Source: Spinellus fusiger
Taxonomy: Eukaryota; Mucoromycota; Mucoromycetes; Mucorales; Phycomycetaceae
NCBI GenBank assembly: GCA_025094145.1
Contig: JALLLS010000012.1
Span: 62,001-126,000 of the forward strand
Reading direction: 5' to 3'
Length of the DNA stretch: 64,000 nt
Below are positions 21,936 through 33,110 of the stretch, in pieces. Below the pieces are notes generated by a model, which did no database searches, had not been told where the DNA came from, and worked only from the letters and a program-made list of their open reading frames with translations. Numbering within the stretch: the stretch's first letter is position 1; each line of letters opens with the position of its first letter. The translations under genes were made by a program, and so were the position numbers.

Positions 21936-22430
21936 AAGGTAATATGCTATTATTAACACAGTGAAACAATAGAAGGAAGTGATAGACACCATCAAAGGCT
22001 GTTCTTGAGGTAAAAAGGTAAGCAGCGTCTTCATCTGGGTCTGATATCATTGTATTCCACAAGACACTCATTGTATTGTGATTAGGCAAGTAAAGATTCC
22101 TTTCAAGTCAGTCTCAGGTGGTCTTCTATACTGTCGAGGGTATCTAGGGTGTATATTCTATTGCTATAAAGGAATGCACTTGGGCAGTAGCTATAGCTAT
22201 ATAGTATTATCTATACTATTACAATAAACAATGCTATTCATAAGCAATATATTTTACTGATAATATAATTTGATATTGAGGTATCCACAAAAAGAAATAA
22301 TAGTTTAGATACTCGCAGACCTTTTGATTTTAAACACAGTTCCATAAAAGGGCAAAATATTTTCGGACGTAAAGGGATGATTGTGTCACTGATAAAAGGC
22401 CAGAGAAATCTCCTGGTGTGTAGTGTCGTA
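21936..22430. repeat. Dispersed repeat R1, copy B (in the USP promoter)
   Basis: The second R1 copy; it ends about 137 bp before the universal stress protein start codon. It is shorter than copy A but colinear, and roughly 75-80 percent identical by eye. Confidence 0.85.
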
Positions 22431-22566
22431 CGGGTTTTTTGTTTGTAAATGAGCATCTCTTCGGAGTATATAATGTATTTTTCTCGCTCTTTGTTCTTTC
22501 TACTGCGTTTGCGAATCATAAAGACACTCTAGCCATTGATTCTATATATCTTTTTTTTCCATAAAC

Positions 22567-23658
22567 ATGCTGGCCATTGAGAATGAATCAAAAACAGACT
22601 CCAAATACATTAAAAGAGTATCGTTTGATATAATGACACACAAAGACCTTCGGAACTATTCATTCACTCTAAGAGGAAAAACACATGGTTATAAACGAAC
22701 AAGAAGAACCCGAACGTTTATCATTGCTACTGATTTAGCAAATTACAGTGAGTTTGCCTTGAAGTGGGCCAATGATGTAAGAATCATAAGCAAAGTGTAT
22801 GGACTGTGCTGATATTAGTCATCTCATAGGAGGTTATGGATGATGGTGATGAGCTCATTGTCTTGCGTGTTATTACATTAGAACCCACAGGTAAGCACCA
22901 TAACAATACTAGCTCAGCACTTACTAGGATGCCCTACCAACAGAGATAAAAGCCCCCCTACTAAAATACGAGCAGGAACAAGCCAAACAGACGGCTAGCC
23001 TTGTAATGGAGAAGATCATGGCTAGTAGCAGCGATGAAAGAAGAGTAAGTGGATAATGACATTATCCCGAAGAATAAGAGAATCCTTGAGTGTACTCATT
23101 CTTTGGGTATTCACAAGATCAGTGTTATTATTGAGTTTGTTATTGGCAAAGTTCAAGAGACAATCCAGGACATGGTAAGGATCTCATTTTTCATAAGACA
23201 CAGGTACCCACTGATGTTGATGATAGATTGCTATGTACCAACCTTCTCTCCTTATTGTTGGTACTCGTGGATTGTCAGACTTTAAAAAATTGTTATTAGG
23301 CAGTGTTTCAAGGTACTGCCTACAGCATTCTCCTGTGCCTGTGGTAGTTGTGCGTCTAGATGCCAAGATCAAGAAGAACAAGACAAAGAAAAACCGCCTG
23401 AGTGGGTTAATACGACTGAGTGGCTCTGGTAATGGTACCAACGCCAGTAGTCAGAAATCAAGCACGAGTGACTCTTCTTCTGATGAAGATGAACGAGAGA
23501 GAAAGACAAAGAGAGAGAAACCAAAGGAAAAGGAAAAGGAGAAAACAGAGACAGACAAGATGGACAGAGTAGACAAGAAGCTCAACCGTCTCTCTTTGTT
23601 TGAGAACTTTGGTCGTCGTTCTCGTTCTCCTTCACCCGCCCCTGCCAAAATACGCTAA
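22567..23658 (+). CDS. Universal stress protein (UspA) domain protein
   Basis: Five exons (22567-22776, 22830-22890, 22944-23044, 23118-23174, 23227-23658), 286 aa, all in frame. The Rossmann-like USP fold binds ATP in many members; the fungal proteins have no fixed pathway. Seen in order: a basic N-terminal extension, RTFIIATDLANYSEFALKWA (first strand and helix), DDGDELIVLRVITLEP, a helix EQEQAKQTASLVMEKI, SVIIEFVIGKVQETI, then LLIVGTRGLSDFKKLLLGSV followed by HSPVPVVVV. The last two segments form the G-x(2)-G-x(9)-G-[ST]-type nucleotide-binding loop. The C-terminal 100 residues are a Lys/Glu/Ser-rich linker ending FGRRSRSPSPAPAKIR, probably a phosphorylated disordered tail. The acceptor of intron 4 (CACAAG at 23117) is the least certain; alternatives at 23071 or 23077 would add residues without breaking the frame. 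R1 repeat copy B lies immediately upstream. Confidence 0.88.
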
Positions 23659-25294
23659 GTATGATACTTCCGCCAAGAAGACATGATCCTATGTATATGG
23701 ATCTGAATTATTTATGTCTACTAGTTTATTCTACTTCATCTTTAGTATTTATTTTATTCTTTACACTGCTAAATATCGCTATATACTCTACCAATTCTAC
23801 TAAAAAGAGGTTTAACAGACATTAATGGAGTGACAAGACAGTATATCCAACAGCGTAAATGAAGATCAACACCTGTTTCCAAATGAACTCATGTGGGAAT
23901 TCAATTAGTTAAGGAGTGTATTTTGTAATATAGTATTCAATAGGCTTAGCTGTTGGCTATTCTTCATCTGTTTAATTTCATGTATAAAGAGGATGGTATA
24001 ATAGAGTCCATCAAACCATGGAAGGATATGTAGGGTAAACAGGGGTATTCTCTTTGTTTAGGTAGGTCATGTCTGTTTAGAAACTGCATGGGAGAGCCTT
24101 TTTAAACAGGGAACAAAGACAAGACATGGTGTCAGTCAGTGCAAAGAACATTCTCATGAAGGAAGTTCCTGTTATATCCATGACGATAATAAAAATAAAA
24201 ATAAATAAAAAGTATGTCTAGGGCAGATGTCCTTATACATCTTCCTATAAATTATTGTATAGCATAAAGGAGAGATAAGAGAAAGAGTGCAGGCCTCAGT
24301 GAGTGACAGATGACATAGCCTCTTCTCAGAACTGTCCTTTTATTATTATTATTATTATTATTAATAATCATTCACCACCATCGACATGGTATGGGATACT
24401 ACATTAACAACGACTCTTTTATCTTAATGTGCGGGACTTAATGTTAAGGTTTTGGTGTCCTTGTAAACTCATTGAACAGTAGGCTCAGTACAAGGCTCAG
24501 ATATGAATCCCACCGAGCTTATCTGGGCCTACTTGGAAAGAATCCATTGCAATGTTATAAAGTGACTCATTCATATTTCTTTTTATTATTGAACTACCTG
24601 CAGATGTAAAATCAATGCCAATGTCTATTTATTTATCAAAAGTACATTTATTTGTAAGACTACTTATTCTATTCGATATAATATATTTAGTTAGTCACAA
24701 TTTATGCAATAACTATATACCCAACATTGCTAATAACTTTTAATAACACACAAATAGTTATAACTATCAGCAATAAATTTAGTGCATTTGAACTCTTTTC
24801 CATTGCCATTGATATCTATCGACAGTGGTTGAGAGATCGCACTAGTGCTAGAATGAGAAGGAAGCCCCAGGGAATGGACAGATACTTTCTATCCCCAGCA
24901 TGGAGGCGGAGATATCAGATGGTGATGAATGTCAATGATAGACACTTCCTCTACAGATGACTAAAAAATAAACACTCTTTTCTCTTTCTTCTGTTCAGAA
25001 CCCAAACTCCATGCCTTATGACTTTATAAAAGAAGAATTATGATCAAGCAACCCTTAAATAAGAACAAATCCATCCAGATATTTAATTGACCGAGTATTT
25101 CATAAAGTTCCGTTTAGTTGTACTTGAATAACAATGCTTCAATAATAACAGTGTTTCAATGGTTGTGGTACTTAAATAACCATGCTTCAATAATACCCAA
25201 AATAATAAATAATAATTAAATAATAGGAATTGGAATGTAGTACTGAATAGATATTAACTAGCTGCCGTCCTGCTAATGTGTACGATTGTCTCAT
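23659..25294. other. Intergenic with Tc1 transposase relic
   Basis: At 24498-24560 the plus strand reads SDMNPTELIWAYLERIHCN, a remnant of the Tc1 DDE-domain motif (SPDLNPIE.W..LE); nothing flanking it stays open. There is an (ATT)n microsatellite at 24340-24364. The remainder is AT-rich non-coding sequence. Confidence 0.6.
24498..24560 (+). pseudogene. Tc1/mariner transposase fragment (DDE motif only)
   Basis: About 20 codons in one frame resemble the D-x-NP-[IT]-E..W..LE segment of Tc1 transposases found elsewhere in this window. It is too short to be functional. Confidence 0.5.
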
Positions 25295-26206
25295 TTAGTC
25301 TTGGGCCTTTTGAATTCGATCAACAAGCTGCTCTACCTCAATTTTACAGTCATTCACAGCGCTTTGCATTGTCTTATCTGACTCTAAACAGGAAGCTGCC
25401 TGTCGAGATACTTCAGCCAGTGTCGATTGCAGTGCATCTTTTTCTGTGTCATTCAACTCCACTGTCTTCTGTACCATGGTCTTTATGTACTCAAGAAGAC
25501 TCGCTTGTACTTTCTGTTTCTGCTGCAGTTCTTCCTTGGCCTGCTGCAGTTTAACCGTCATGGCCTGTCCTTTCTCCTGCACACTGCTCAACAGTTCCAC
25601 CATTGTGCGCTGGGCTTCCATTTGACGTATATGATGTTCTTCTGATCCTAGCAGTGTCTCCTTCAAGGCTTCTGTCTGTGCTTGTGCTTGAACCACTCTC
25701 ATTTTAGCAGAAAGAATGGCCTGCTTGTACTCTTCCATCTTTTTCTGCATTTCACCTGCACTTTGGCGCTGTTTCTCTGCTGTGGATTGAATTGTGGAGG
25801 CCCGGGACTTTTGTTCGTTGGCTGAACTCTTCAGTGCATCGATAAGCTCCTGCTTCATGTCTATCTCTAGTCCCAGTCTGTCCATGGAAAGACGCAGCTG
25901 TTCATTCTCTTCTCTGTAAGTAGACTGTTGAGCCAGATGTTTATCTCTAATATCACATGCACTCTTCTTCTCCGCCACAATAGCATTCTGCTGTTCATTG
26001 AGGACAGCTAGTTTATGTTTCAAAATAGAAATCATATCCATTGTCCTGTGGCTCTTTGACTCTTCTGACTCCCCATCACTTGTAGAGAGGGAGGTGTGGC
26101 TATGAGGATTCTGTGATTCAAGTGGCTGTGGTGTATGTATTTGGTCATATCGAAACAAATGTCCATAGTTTATGCGTGATACACTTGCATTATGTGAGAC
26201 TTGCAT
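25295..26206 (-). CDS. Coiled-coil protein of unknown function
   Basis: A single open frame of 303 aa without introns. Residues 1-55 are a His/Ser-rich, probably disordered leader (MQVSHNASVSRINYGHLF, SLSTSDGESEESKSHR). From about residue 57 to the end the sequence is almost entirely predicted coiled coil: heptad-like runs rich in Glu, Gln, Lys and Leu (ILKHKLAVLNEQQNAIVAEK, EENEQLRLSMDRLGLEIDMK, VKLQQAKEELQQKQK), with no Pro after residue 50. No catalytic domain, membrane segment or nuclear signal is visible. This shape suits a structural or tethering role (kinetochore, spindle-pole or vesicle tether), but I do not recognise the family. The gene diverges from the tubulin-tyrosine-ligase family gene, with 491 bp between start codons. 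Confidence 0.75.
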   Translation of the reverse strand: MQVSHNASVSRINYGHLFRYDQIHTPQPLESQNPHSHTSLSTSDGESEESKSHRTMDMISILKHKLAVLNEQQNAIVAEKKSACDIRDKHLAQQSTYREENEQLRLSMDRLGLEIDMKQELIDALKSSANEQKSRASTIQSTAEKQRQSAGEMQKKMEEYKQAILSAKMRVVQAQAQTEALKETLLGSEEHHIRQMEAQRTMVELLSSVQEKGQAMTVKLQQAKEELQQKQKVQASLLEYIKTMVQKTVELNDTEKDALQSTLAEVSRQAASCLESDKTMQSAVNDCKIEVEQLVDRIQKAQD

Positions 26207-26326
26207 GGTTTTCTATGTAGTATATAAAAGAAGATTTAAAAAAAAGAGAAAGGAATAGTAGAAGAAAGAGGTGGATTTTCACCACTGCCCTTTTCATTTT
26301 ATTTTTTTCTCAGTTAAATGTGACCT

Positions 26327-26356
26327 TACCTCCAAAATAACCTATTTTGGTAGGTA
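26327..26356. repeat. Near-perfect 30-bp palindrome
   Basis: TACCTCCAAAATA then ACC then TATTTTGGTAGGTA: an 8-bp perfect stem (CCAAAATA/TATTTTGG) extended by TACCT/AGGTA with one unpaired base. It lies in the divergent promoter region between the coiled-coil gene and the TTL-family gene, so it may be an operator-like site or a cruciform. Confidence 0.6.
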
Positions 26357-26697
26357 TTTGTGAGGCAAGAGGAAGAAGACCTTTGGAGAAGTAACATCAG
26401 AAAGGCCACTGAGTTGTGATAAGCTGTGTTCACTGGACTGATGACAGGCAAAGCAGTGGTGAAGAAACAACTCCGACGGACGCTGTTCTTTATCTGGCCA
26501 ATCATACCCTATCATGTAGTAAATTCATTCCCAGTCAATCCTTGAAGTATTTAGAGCGCCACCTAGATATTATATCATCGACGCAGCATTATTACTATAA
26601 AAAGAAAAAATAAGTAGAATACTGTTTCCATGGCAGTTCATGTGACAGTAAAAAAAAATAATCAACATCAACAGAAGCATTTTTCTTTATTTTCTTA

Positions 26698-28004
26698 ATG
26701 TCAGACGTCTTTTATGCCCTTGCTCATTTAGACGAGCCTTATACCAAGGGGGCTGTTGTAAAGGCACTCGAGAAGAGTACTCTAAAGTGGAGTACCAATG
26801 AGGATGTGACAGAAGAAAACACAGAAGCAGACTTGGATTCGCCACAGATATCTCTTCAGTGGTTAGAATATGAACAGATCAATTGGATGCATCTTGCTCG
26901 AAATACAAGTACAAGCATGGCCAATGCGTATTGTATTCGTAAAGGACTGATCCGTAAATCACAGTTGGCTTATAATATAACAAAGTATCTTTCCAAATAC
27001 CCTCAGAGTATTCTTCAGCAGGCCATACCAGAAACATGGCAGTTTGAGTTGGATCATGAAGATTATTTTGAAGAAGCAATGAATGAGGTGTTTGAGGTGG
27101 AGAGGGATTTAATACAGAATGAACAAATGGGGGAAGATGAGAAGAAGCATGTCTTTATTATCAAGCCAAGTATGGCTAACAAGGCAGCTGGTATTGTTGT
27201 ATTTGATTCTATGCAACAACTCCGGGCCATTTTTACAAAGGAGCAGGACAGTGACAGTGAGGACGATAATGGCAGTGAGGGTGATAATGGCAGTGACAGT
27301 GAAGACGAAGAAGACCTCATGCAAGTCAGAGAATGGGTCATTCAACGCTATATCCATAATCCCCTACTGATCCAGCAGCGTAAATTCCACGTCAGAGCCT
27401 ATGTCTTGGCTGTCTCCAATATTAAGGTCTATCTCTACCACGATATGCTTGCTTTGTTTGCTCATAAGGAATACGATCTCAATCATCTCTCAGACACTTT
27501 ATCTCACCTCACCAACACTTGCTTACAAACAGAAGAGGCAGACTTCAACGAAGAGACTTCTGTGCGTCTCTTTTGGGAATTGGAAAAGATGGGTGTGGAA
27601 AAGAAGGATCTGGACAAGGCCTTTAAAAACATGCAGCTTATATTGGCAGATGTATTTGATGCCTGTGTGAGTGAAATGACGACCTTCCAGGCCCTTCCCA
27701 ATGCATTTGAACTATTTGGTATTGACTTTCTCATTGATGAAGAGATGAACGTGTACTTTTTAGAAGCCAATGCAGTAAGTTATCCACTATATTTACTTTA
27801 TGACTGAGACGAATAAACTTACTATTATCTTAGTTCCCTGATTTTAAGCAGACAGGATCCCAGCTACAGCATATCATTCAAGAACTGTTTAATGCTACTG
27901 TCAAGACAGCTATTGAGCCATTTTTTGGTGAATCTTCTAGTGAATCTTCGGAAAGATCTAATAAGCTCATCAGAATATATGAAAAGGAACTTCTTTCTCT
28001 CTGA
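26698..28004 (+). CDS. Tubulin-tyrosine ligase (TTL) family ATP-grasp protein
   Basis: Two exons (26698-27774, 27834-28004), 415 aa, phase 0. TTL-fold enzymes ligate amino acids (Tyr, Glu or Gly) to protein C-termini using ATP. The ATP-grasp elements are visible in order: VFIIKPSMANKAAGIVVF (Lys plus a flexible loop), WVIQRYIHNPLLI, QRKFHVRAYVLAVSNIKVYLY, LSHLTNTCLQ (the HLTN motif), and FGIDFLIDEEMNVYFLEANAFPD with the metal-binding Glu/Asn pair. An acidic SDSEDDNGSEGDNGSDSEDE insertion (about residues 182-203) interrupts the central domain. Overall it looks closer to the fungal/plant PBY1-type TTL-domain proteins than to animal alpha-tubulin TTL, so the substrate may not be tubulin. It is convergent with PEX12; the two stop codons are 66 bp apart. 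Confidence 0.88.
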
Positions 28005-28070
28005 TTAAATAGACAGCCATCAAATAAACATTGTTTTTACAAGTACAAGAGATAATAATTGTGGAAAGAA

Positions 28071-29466
28071 CTATGGAAGAGTGTCTGCATATATCTTAGT
28101 GAGATCCTGTACTCCTCGGGACACTCTCTGCCACGAGACAGGACATCGTTCATTGTCTTCTACATAGCGATAGATGCATGTATAGCAGAATACATAGCCC
28201 GAGAAAAGAGCAGTGGGATTGACAATAGGCTGACATAAGCACAGTGGACATGTATTGGGAGTGATTGGAAGAGCAATCCCTCTAGGATCAGGCTGTAGAG
28301 TAGAATACATGCATGGGGTTATTCGCTTGGAGAGTTCATGACTTGCCTCTATGGGTTGTGGGGGTGCCATTGTCACAGTGTTCTGAGTGCTCTTGTTGTT
28401 TCCATGTGCGAATTCAGAAGCATACCACCACTCGAGGAACTTGAAGAAGAAAATAGACATGGGGAGCAGCACCTTGAGAAACTCAATGCTTTTACCCAAT
28501 ACAGCAGAAAGGGCCTGCAGTGGATGGCTGAAAGGGGAAAGAAGCTTGGCTTTCTGTAGGCCAGCCTGTTTCTCCTCATAGGCATGCTGTAGGTGGCGTT
28601 GGATGAGTCATTCATTCAGTGGAGATGCTTACATAGTCTGCTCCACTCATACGCTTCATTTCTAACCCTGCCCAATGCAACCAAGGCGTGGTGTATCTGG
28701 ATTTGCCAAAGAGATATGCCATTTGATATACTAAATGAGATCCACCATACACAAAGTGCAGGTAAGGATACAACAAACGAAAGAGACGCTTCAATCGGAT
28801 GGCAAGTTTCCTCTTTGGTGCTGTTGCCTCGCTTTTCAGTTCATCCGCCTCCATCTCTTCCTGTTCATTCACTCCAAGCAGAGAAGCAGACTGTCCCCCC
28901 GAGAGTTGCTGATAAAGAAGATCAAGACGGCTCTTGATATAAGGCACACCCACCAACATTAGCAGGGACTTATTCACCTGGTGGGGTAATAGCAGGGGTG
29001 TTTTCTGTTCCTTGAGTGTGAATTGGGGAGCACTGTCCATAGTGGCTGTGGACACTCTCTTTAGACCATAAAAGTTCTCGGCAAAAGAACCCCCTTGAGT
29101 GTCAATAACAACAACCGTAGTCACTACCTACCCCACCCCTTCAGGTAGTGTCTTTCTACAAAGAACATGAAAAGAGAATAAAACTCCTCGTGATGGTTGA
29201 CAATGCGAATAAGTAGCCTTGGATAGCGTTGGGCAGACACCTAGAGAGGAGTGTATGTACAAGAGAAAGAGTAGCTGTCAATAGAGTCCACCTACCTATA
29301 GAGATACTCTTTCTATACTCTCTTTCTCTTTCTACAGTGCACTTACAGCCAACACATATTGAACTGCAGGCTGTAGGAGCTCTCTCAGCTTCTCCTGAGC
29401 TACCACTTCAAACAGAGAGGGCCGAGAAGCGTCCTCCTGCGAGCCCAAAGCACTCATAAACTCCAT
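28071..29466 (-). CDS. PEX12: Peroxisome assembly protein PEX12 (RING E3 ligase subunit)
   Basis: Four exons (29466-29347, 29240-29132, 29093-28633, 28586-28071), 401 aa, in frame throughout; introns 106, 38 and 46 nt. PEX12 is a peroxisomal membrane RING protein that, with PEX2 and PEX10, ubiquitinates the import receptor PEX5 so that it can be recycled. The N-terminal Pex2/Pex12 domain shows RPSLFEVVAQEKLRELL, the conserved aromatic block HHEEFYSLFMFFVERHYLK, then WGGSFAENFYGLKR and the membrane region FRLLYPYLHFVYGGSHLVYQ. A further hydrophobic segment (LLPMSIFFFKFLEWWY) leads to the C-terminal RING: CPLC..ALFSGYVFCYTCIYRYV..RCPV. The RING has the reduced set of Zn ligands known for PEX12. 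The length matches fungal orthologues. Confidence 0.93.
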
Positions 29467-30421
29467 GCTGCTAAGTAAGAATGTGGGGAAAGCTCAAAAA
29501 GGCAAACCTTCTTTCTGCCCTGTTCAGTTGTGACGTGGATTTTGGTGGATCTGAAGGGTAGTGGTTTGTACAGTGAACCCACCGTCCATTGGATGATTAT
29601 TTTGAAATGATGGTCGGACTTTAGAGAAGAGTGGGTTGCTTTTTTGAGATGATAAAGCTTTAGCAAGGCATAGTTCAACTGACAAAGGACTTGCTACAAA
29701 AAAAAAGATACTTTTGCTCATGTAAATAGGGTCCAATACAATAGATGTAAAAGTAAATAGATCAAGGATACTATCTAATTAGCTTTCAAATCAATTTAAA
29801 GAATAATGAATCTGCCTTCAAGGTATTGATTCACTGACTTAATCATTTTGAACTGAGTGTTTCTACATCAAACTTATTTGTTTGATTTTGCATTTTCAAG
29901 TAGATAGATTAATAAAGTCTATGGGTGTTGAACAGTTGAAAAGTATAGTCACTCCATAAAGAATATTAATGTACTGTTTAGTGCCATGAATAAAGAGGAA
30001 GATGTGTATACGCCCATATTGGATCTCTGAGTACAGTTTGTTTGGGTATGTTTTATTGATAAAGGGTCTGGAAGTGTTCATGGTATAATATAATATAATA
30101 TAATATAATATAATATAAAATAATATAAAATAAAATAAAATAAAATAAAATAATAAACTTAGACTCTCTCATGTAGAATGAAAAGAAGTTATATCAGTCT
30201 TATTTAGAAATAGCAAGACATTTGATATAGATACAAGACAGTGCCAATTTCGCAAGAATAAACATACTTCCACATCTTGGAGCAAAGAAACCTCACACTA
30301 TAGAAGTAGTTAATATTGAATGCAATACCCTTATTCATGTCTATTTGAGCCTGAATCATATTCATATTTTGAGGACTGACATTGATCAAGAGAAGACAGC
30401 TAATGCACTCAATAGTTATAT
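29467..30421. other. PEX12 upstream region and R2 repeat copy 3
   Basis: 29578-30060 is the fullest copy of repeat R2; 30084-30150 is an (ATAAT)n/(AAAAT)n microsatellite. No gene is seen. Confidence 0.6.
29578..30060. repeat. Dispersed repeat R2, copy 3 (most complete)
   Basis: Begins CCACCGTCCATTGGATGATT as at 14003, and continues into the AAGTAGATAGATTAATAAA..AGTCACTCCA block seen at 15505-15640. Copy 3 therefore joins the two parts that are separate around 14.0 and 15.5 kb, where the Tc1 relic lies between them. Confidence 0.6.
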
Positions 30422-32700
30422 TTATTGTGTTGATTTTAAAGCAATCAATGGAGATCGGGTCCAGCCAGTCTGTTCACTTTCTCCAGACCCAAGCTCTGTT
30501 CTTGCCTTGATTACTTGATTATATGTCAACTGTTGAAGTTGCATCAGGGCAGGTATGGTTGTGAGGGCCACTGTCAGGTCGTATGTGGTTCTGGGAAGGT
30601 GGAATGAGCGTGCCTTTATCATCAAATAAATGAATGGGGCAACTAGTTCCATTCTGTAGATGTCATAGTCAAAGCCTATTCTTCAAGAGTTAGTCATTTT
30701 CTCTTTCATAGTATTCTGTTCATCACTCTATCCTGTCCAACAACTCTATAGACGACGGGCTTATTGACTTTTTTCTCAACCATACGATTGATCATTAGCT
30801 GCATCTCCAAAGACAGCTTAAACAGATCATCCTTAGCAGCTGACTTTGGAGATTTGATCTCAAATACTAAGAAATCAAGCATGCTCGAGCCAACTCTAGC
30901 ACTGTACTTTACATCAGGCTTTAGGTTGTTGTCTCCTATTAAAAATGTAAAGTGACTACATAATGCAGATAGTTATGAGTATATATTGATATATACCATG
31001 AATACTGTAGTACTTACCCATCTCTGATCAGAGTGCCACCGACAGGGAAAATTGCATTCAAAAAAGGATTTAATGATCTTTCAATAAATATTGATTCGTC
31101 TTTCATATGCATTCCCTCGGCAATGTCATAGCTGTTGAGCCTATGAAGGAGAGACTCATATGACTATTATCGAATGGAAATAGGAGAAATTGACCACTTA
31201 CAGACTATACATTATTTTTGCTACTAAATTCCTATTATCTCTGGCCAAATAATTCGATGCTATATCCATCGCGTTGTCTTTGTGGTTGAGATTGAGATTC
31301 TATTAAATATGAAAAAAAAACACTAAGCAAACAATGTCCTGGTTTTTTGTCTACACGTACTTGATTAACAAGAGTGATGGTTTCTATATCTTCTCTTGTT
31401 AAGAGAGGATAAAATTCATTTAGTTTGAATTGAGAATAAATTTCACTTTGCACATGAATAGCCGATTTTGTTGTGTCTTGATCTAGCAAGTAGACATGGT
31501 TTATCGCCATTTTCTTAACATCTGGCAGCTTTTCATAGACCAGCTCTTGTTTCAGGCACTCATTTCTGAAATCAAAGCAGATTCTACTAATATTTTCCTC
31601 ATTGAAAAGAGACTACAGTAAACAGTAGTTTAGTATATAGCTCAATAAATAAACAATTTATAAAAGGTAATCTTATAAGTCAATTTGCTTACATAAGGGC
31701 ACATTCTGTCAAAGCTCACTTCAGTAGATTCCGTATCAATTGTGTACAAAGAATATTGTGATTCTTGTGAAGAAATTTGATGTTCTTCTGATACACTACA
31801 GAATTAATAAGAGTTCATTAATACTGTAAATCTGGTTGAGTTTATAGCAATATTGAAGATATTACTTTGTTTCTGAAGACTTTTGTTTCTTAGTAATAGG
31901 ATGTTCACTGACACAATGGCTACTATATCTATGAGTTTATAAAAGATTAATTTCAGTAATTATATAATAATATATAAAATGGAGAGTGTATTACCTTTTC
32001 TTCTATACAAAATATGACATTTATTATTGGTATAGTGAGTGAATATTGCGTATATTATTTTTTTAAAAAAATCAAACAAATAATTACAGGATAAGCCAAA
32101 GGAACATCTTCATGATCAGTATCTTTGAGGCTTGAAGTAATGGCTGAAGCAAGATTTACACTTAAAAATAGTGTTGTGTAGAATAGGCATAAAGTTAGTT
32201 TTAATTTTCATAACAAGAGATAGCTATGTGCTTACTTCGACTGGCTGGAAGAAGATGTAGCAGTTGTGGGATTAAAACTTAGTAAATAATCTTGAGTAAT
32301 ACTCTAAAGAATTCATATTGAGTTTTGCTTCTAATTGTGATAAGAGTACTCGGCTTACCGTCCAGTCTTGCTTCCAATCAATAGCAGTTTTATTGTCAAA
32401 TCGTTCTAAATCAGTTCGAATATAATCAAAAAGTTGCTTATATGAACTGTATTCTCTCTCTTTTAGAGTGGCTTTAACAGCCTCAATAAAATTCCAGTCT
32501 TCAGGGGTAGTTTTTTTTTGAAATAAGACATGTTTTGATGAAGCTTTTTTTTGTATTAATGAATGAAGTATGAAAAATAATCTGGGTCTTTTATATCCCC
32601 CAAAACACAGTTTAGAACTCAAGTATCCATTGAGAATCCACAATCTTAAGTAGATTTCAAATTGGAAACAAAATATTGACGACCTCACTTGTTGTCTCAT
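30422..32700 (-). CDS. Multi-exon protein with PD-(D/E)XK-like motif; possibly degenerate
   Basis: Exons that splice in frame: 32303-32236, 32160-32088, 32002-31995 (8-nt micro-exon), 31928-31866, 31795-31693, 31612-31361, 31299-31202 and 31140-31018. These follow a 5' exon ending at 32359 (EDWNFIEAVKATLKEREY, TAIDWKQDW) and precede two 3' exons (30935-30727, 30675-30422). The order is a Trp-containing N-terminal block, a Ser/Thr-rich linker (TTATSSSSQS), a middle helical block (EDIETITLVNQNLNLNHKD), then KPDVKYSARVG..LDFLVFEIKSP and YDIYRMELVAPFIYLMIKAR, FHLPRTTYDL. The P-D..E-x-K spacing fits a PD-(D/E)XK nuclease core, as an inference. It recalls large lineage-specific families in Mucoromycota genomes, but I cannot name one. 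Oddities: the start is unresolved because an A9 run shifts the likely ATG, and the last two junctions do not keep frame with consensus sites. It may be a recent pseudogene. Confidence 0.5.
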
Positions 32701-32740
32701 TGTTCACAAGGCCACTTTAAATGATACAAGCCATGTTTTA
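32701..32740 (+). pseudogene. Tc1/mariner transposase N-terminal fragment
   Basis: Plus-strand VHKATLNDTSHV at 32703-32738 parallels AHEATVNGTSQS of the element at 34636-35994 (8 of 12 residues, about 25 of 36 bases). It is a short relic touching the 5' end of the PD-(D/E)XK-like gene. Confidence 0.4.
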
Positions 32741-33045
32741 TTTTCATTATAGTACAGATATACAATGAAGCTGAAATTCTCAAGGCCAAAAGAAGCACAA
32801 AGAAAACAAGTTGAGAACAGGAAACAGCCAACTACCCAAGTCTACAAAGTCTATAATACTTGTTTATAATTATAGGCAGCTACTCAAGTCAAGGTCCTTT
32901 ATTAATAATGTAGTTTCTACATTTTTATACTAATATGCGACTTTTTATAATGACGTTGGTGTCTTTCTACTTACTAATGATATACCATGTCTTTAAGGAA
33001 CATCCAAACAGATGGAGAAGTCACACCCCTTTCTCAAAGTATTTA

Positions 33046-33110
33046 ACTCTATTTCTTTTTATAGAATACCTCAATATCAAATTGTATTATCAATGAAATA
33101 TATTGTTGAT
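33046..33110. repeat. Dispersed repeat R1, copy C (inverted fragment)
   Basis: The 65-bp stretch ending at the hairpin element (ATACCTCAATATCAAATTGT..) is the reverse complement of the R1 block at 20370-20440 and 22250-22300, with few mismatches. Confidence 0.75.

Larger units (their letters stand above)
19122..22566. other. AT-rich repeat island with duplicated R1 element
   Basis: Holds two direct copies of repeat R1 (19872-20562 and 21936-22430) and a 17-bp perfect inverted pair at 20542-20558/20810-20826. The remaining sequence is AT-rich with only short frames and no splice-compatible coding signal. It ends directly at the universal stress protein gene. Confidence 0.55.

Noticed and set aside
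24727..24960. 77-codon plus-strand frame ending RRRYQMVMNVNDRHFLYR
   Set aside because: No splice partners or family similarity; lies in an AT-rich relic region.
27063..27357. Minus-strand Ser/Leu-rich frames opposite the TTL-family gene
   Set aside because: Reverse reading of the acidic SDSEDD insertion.
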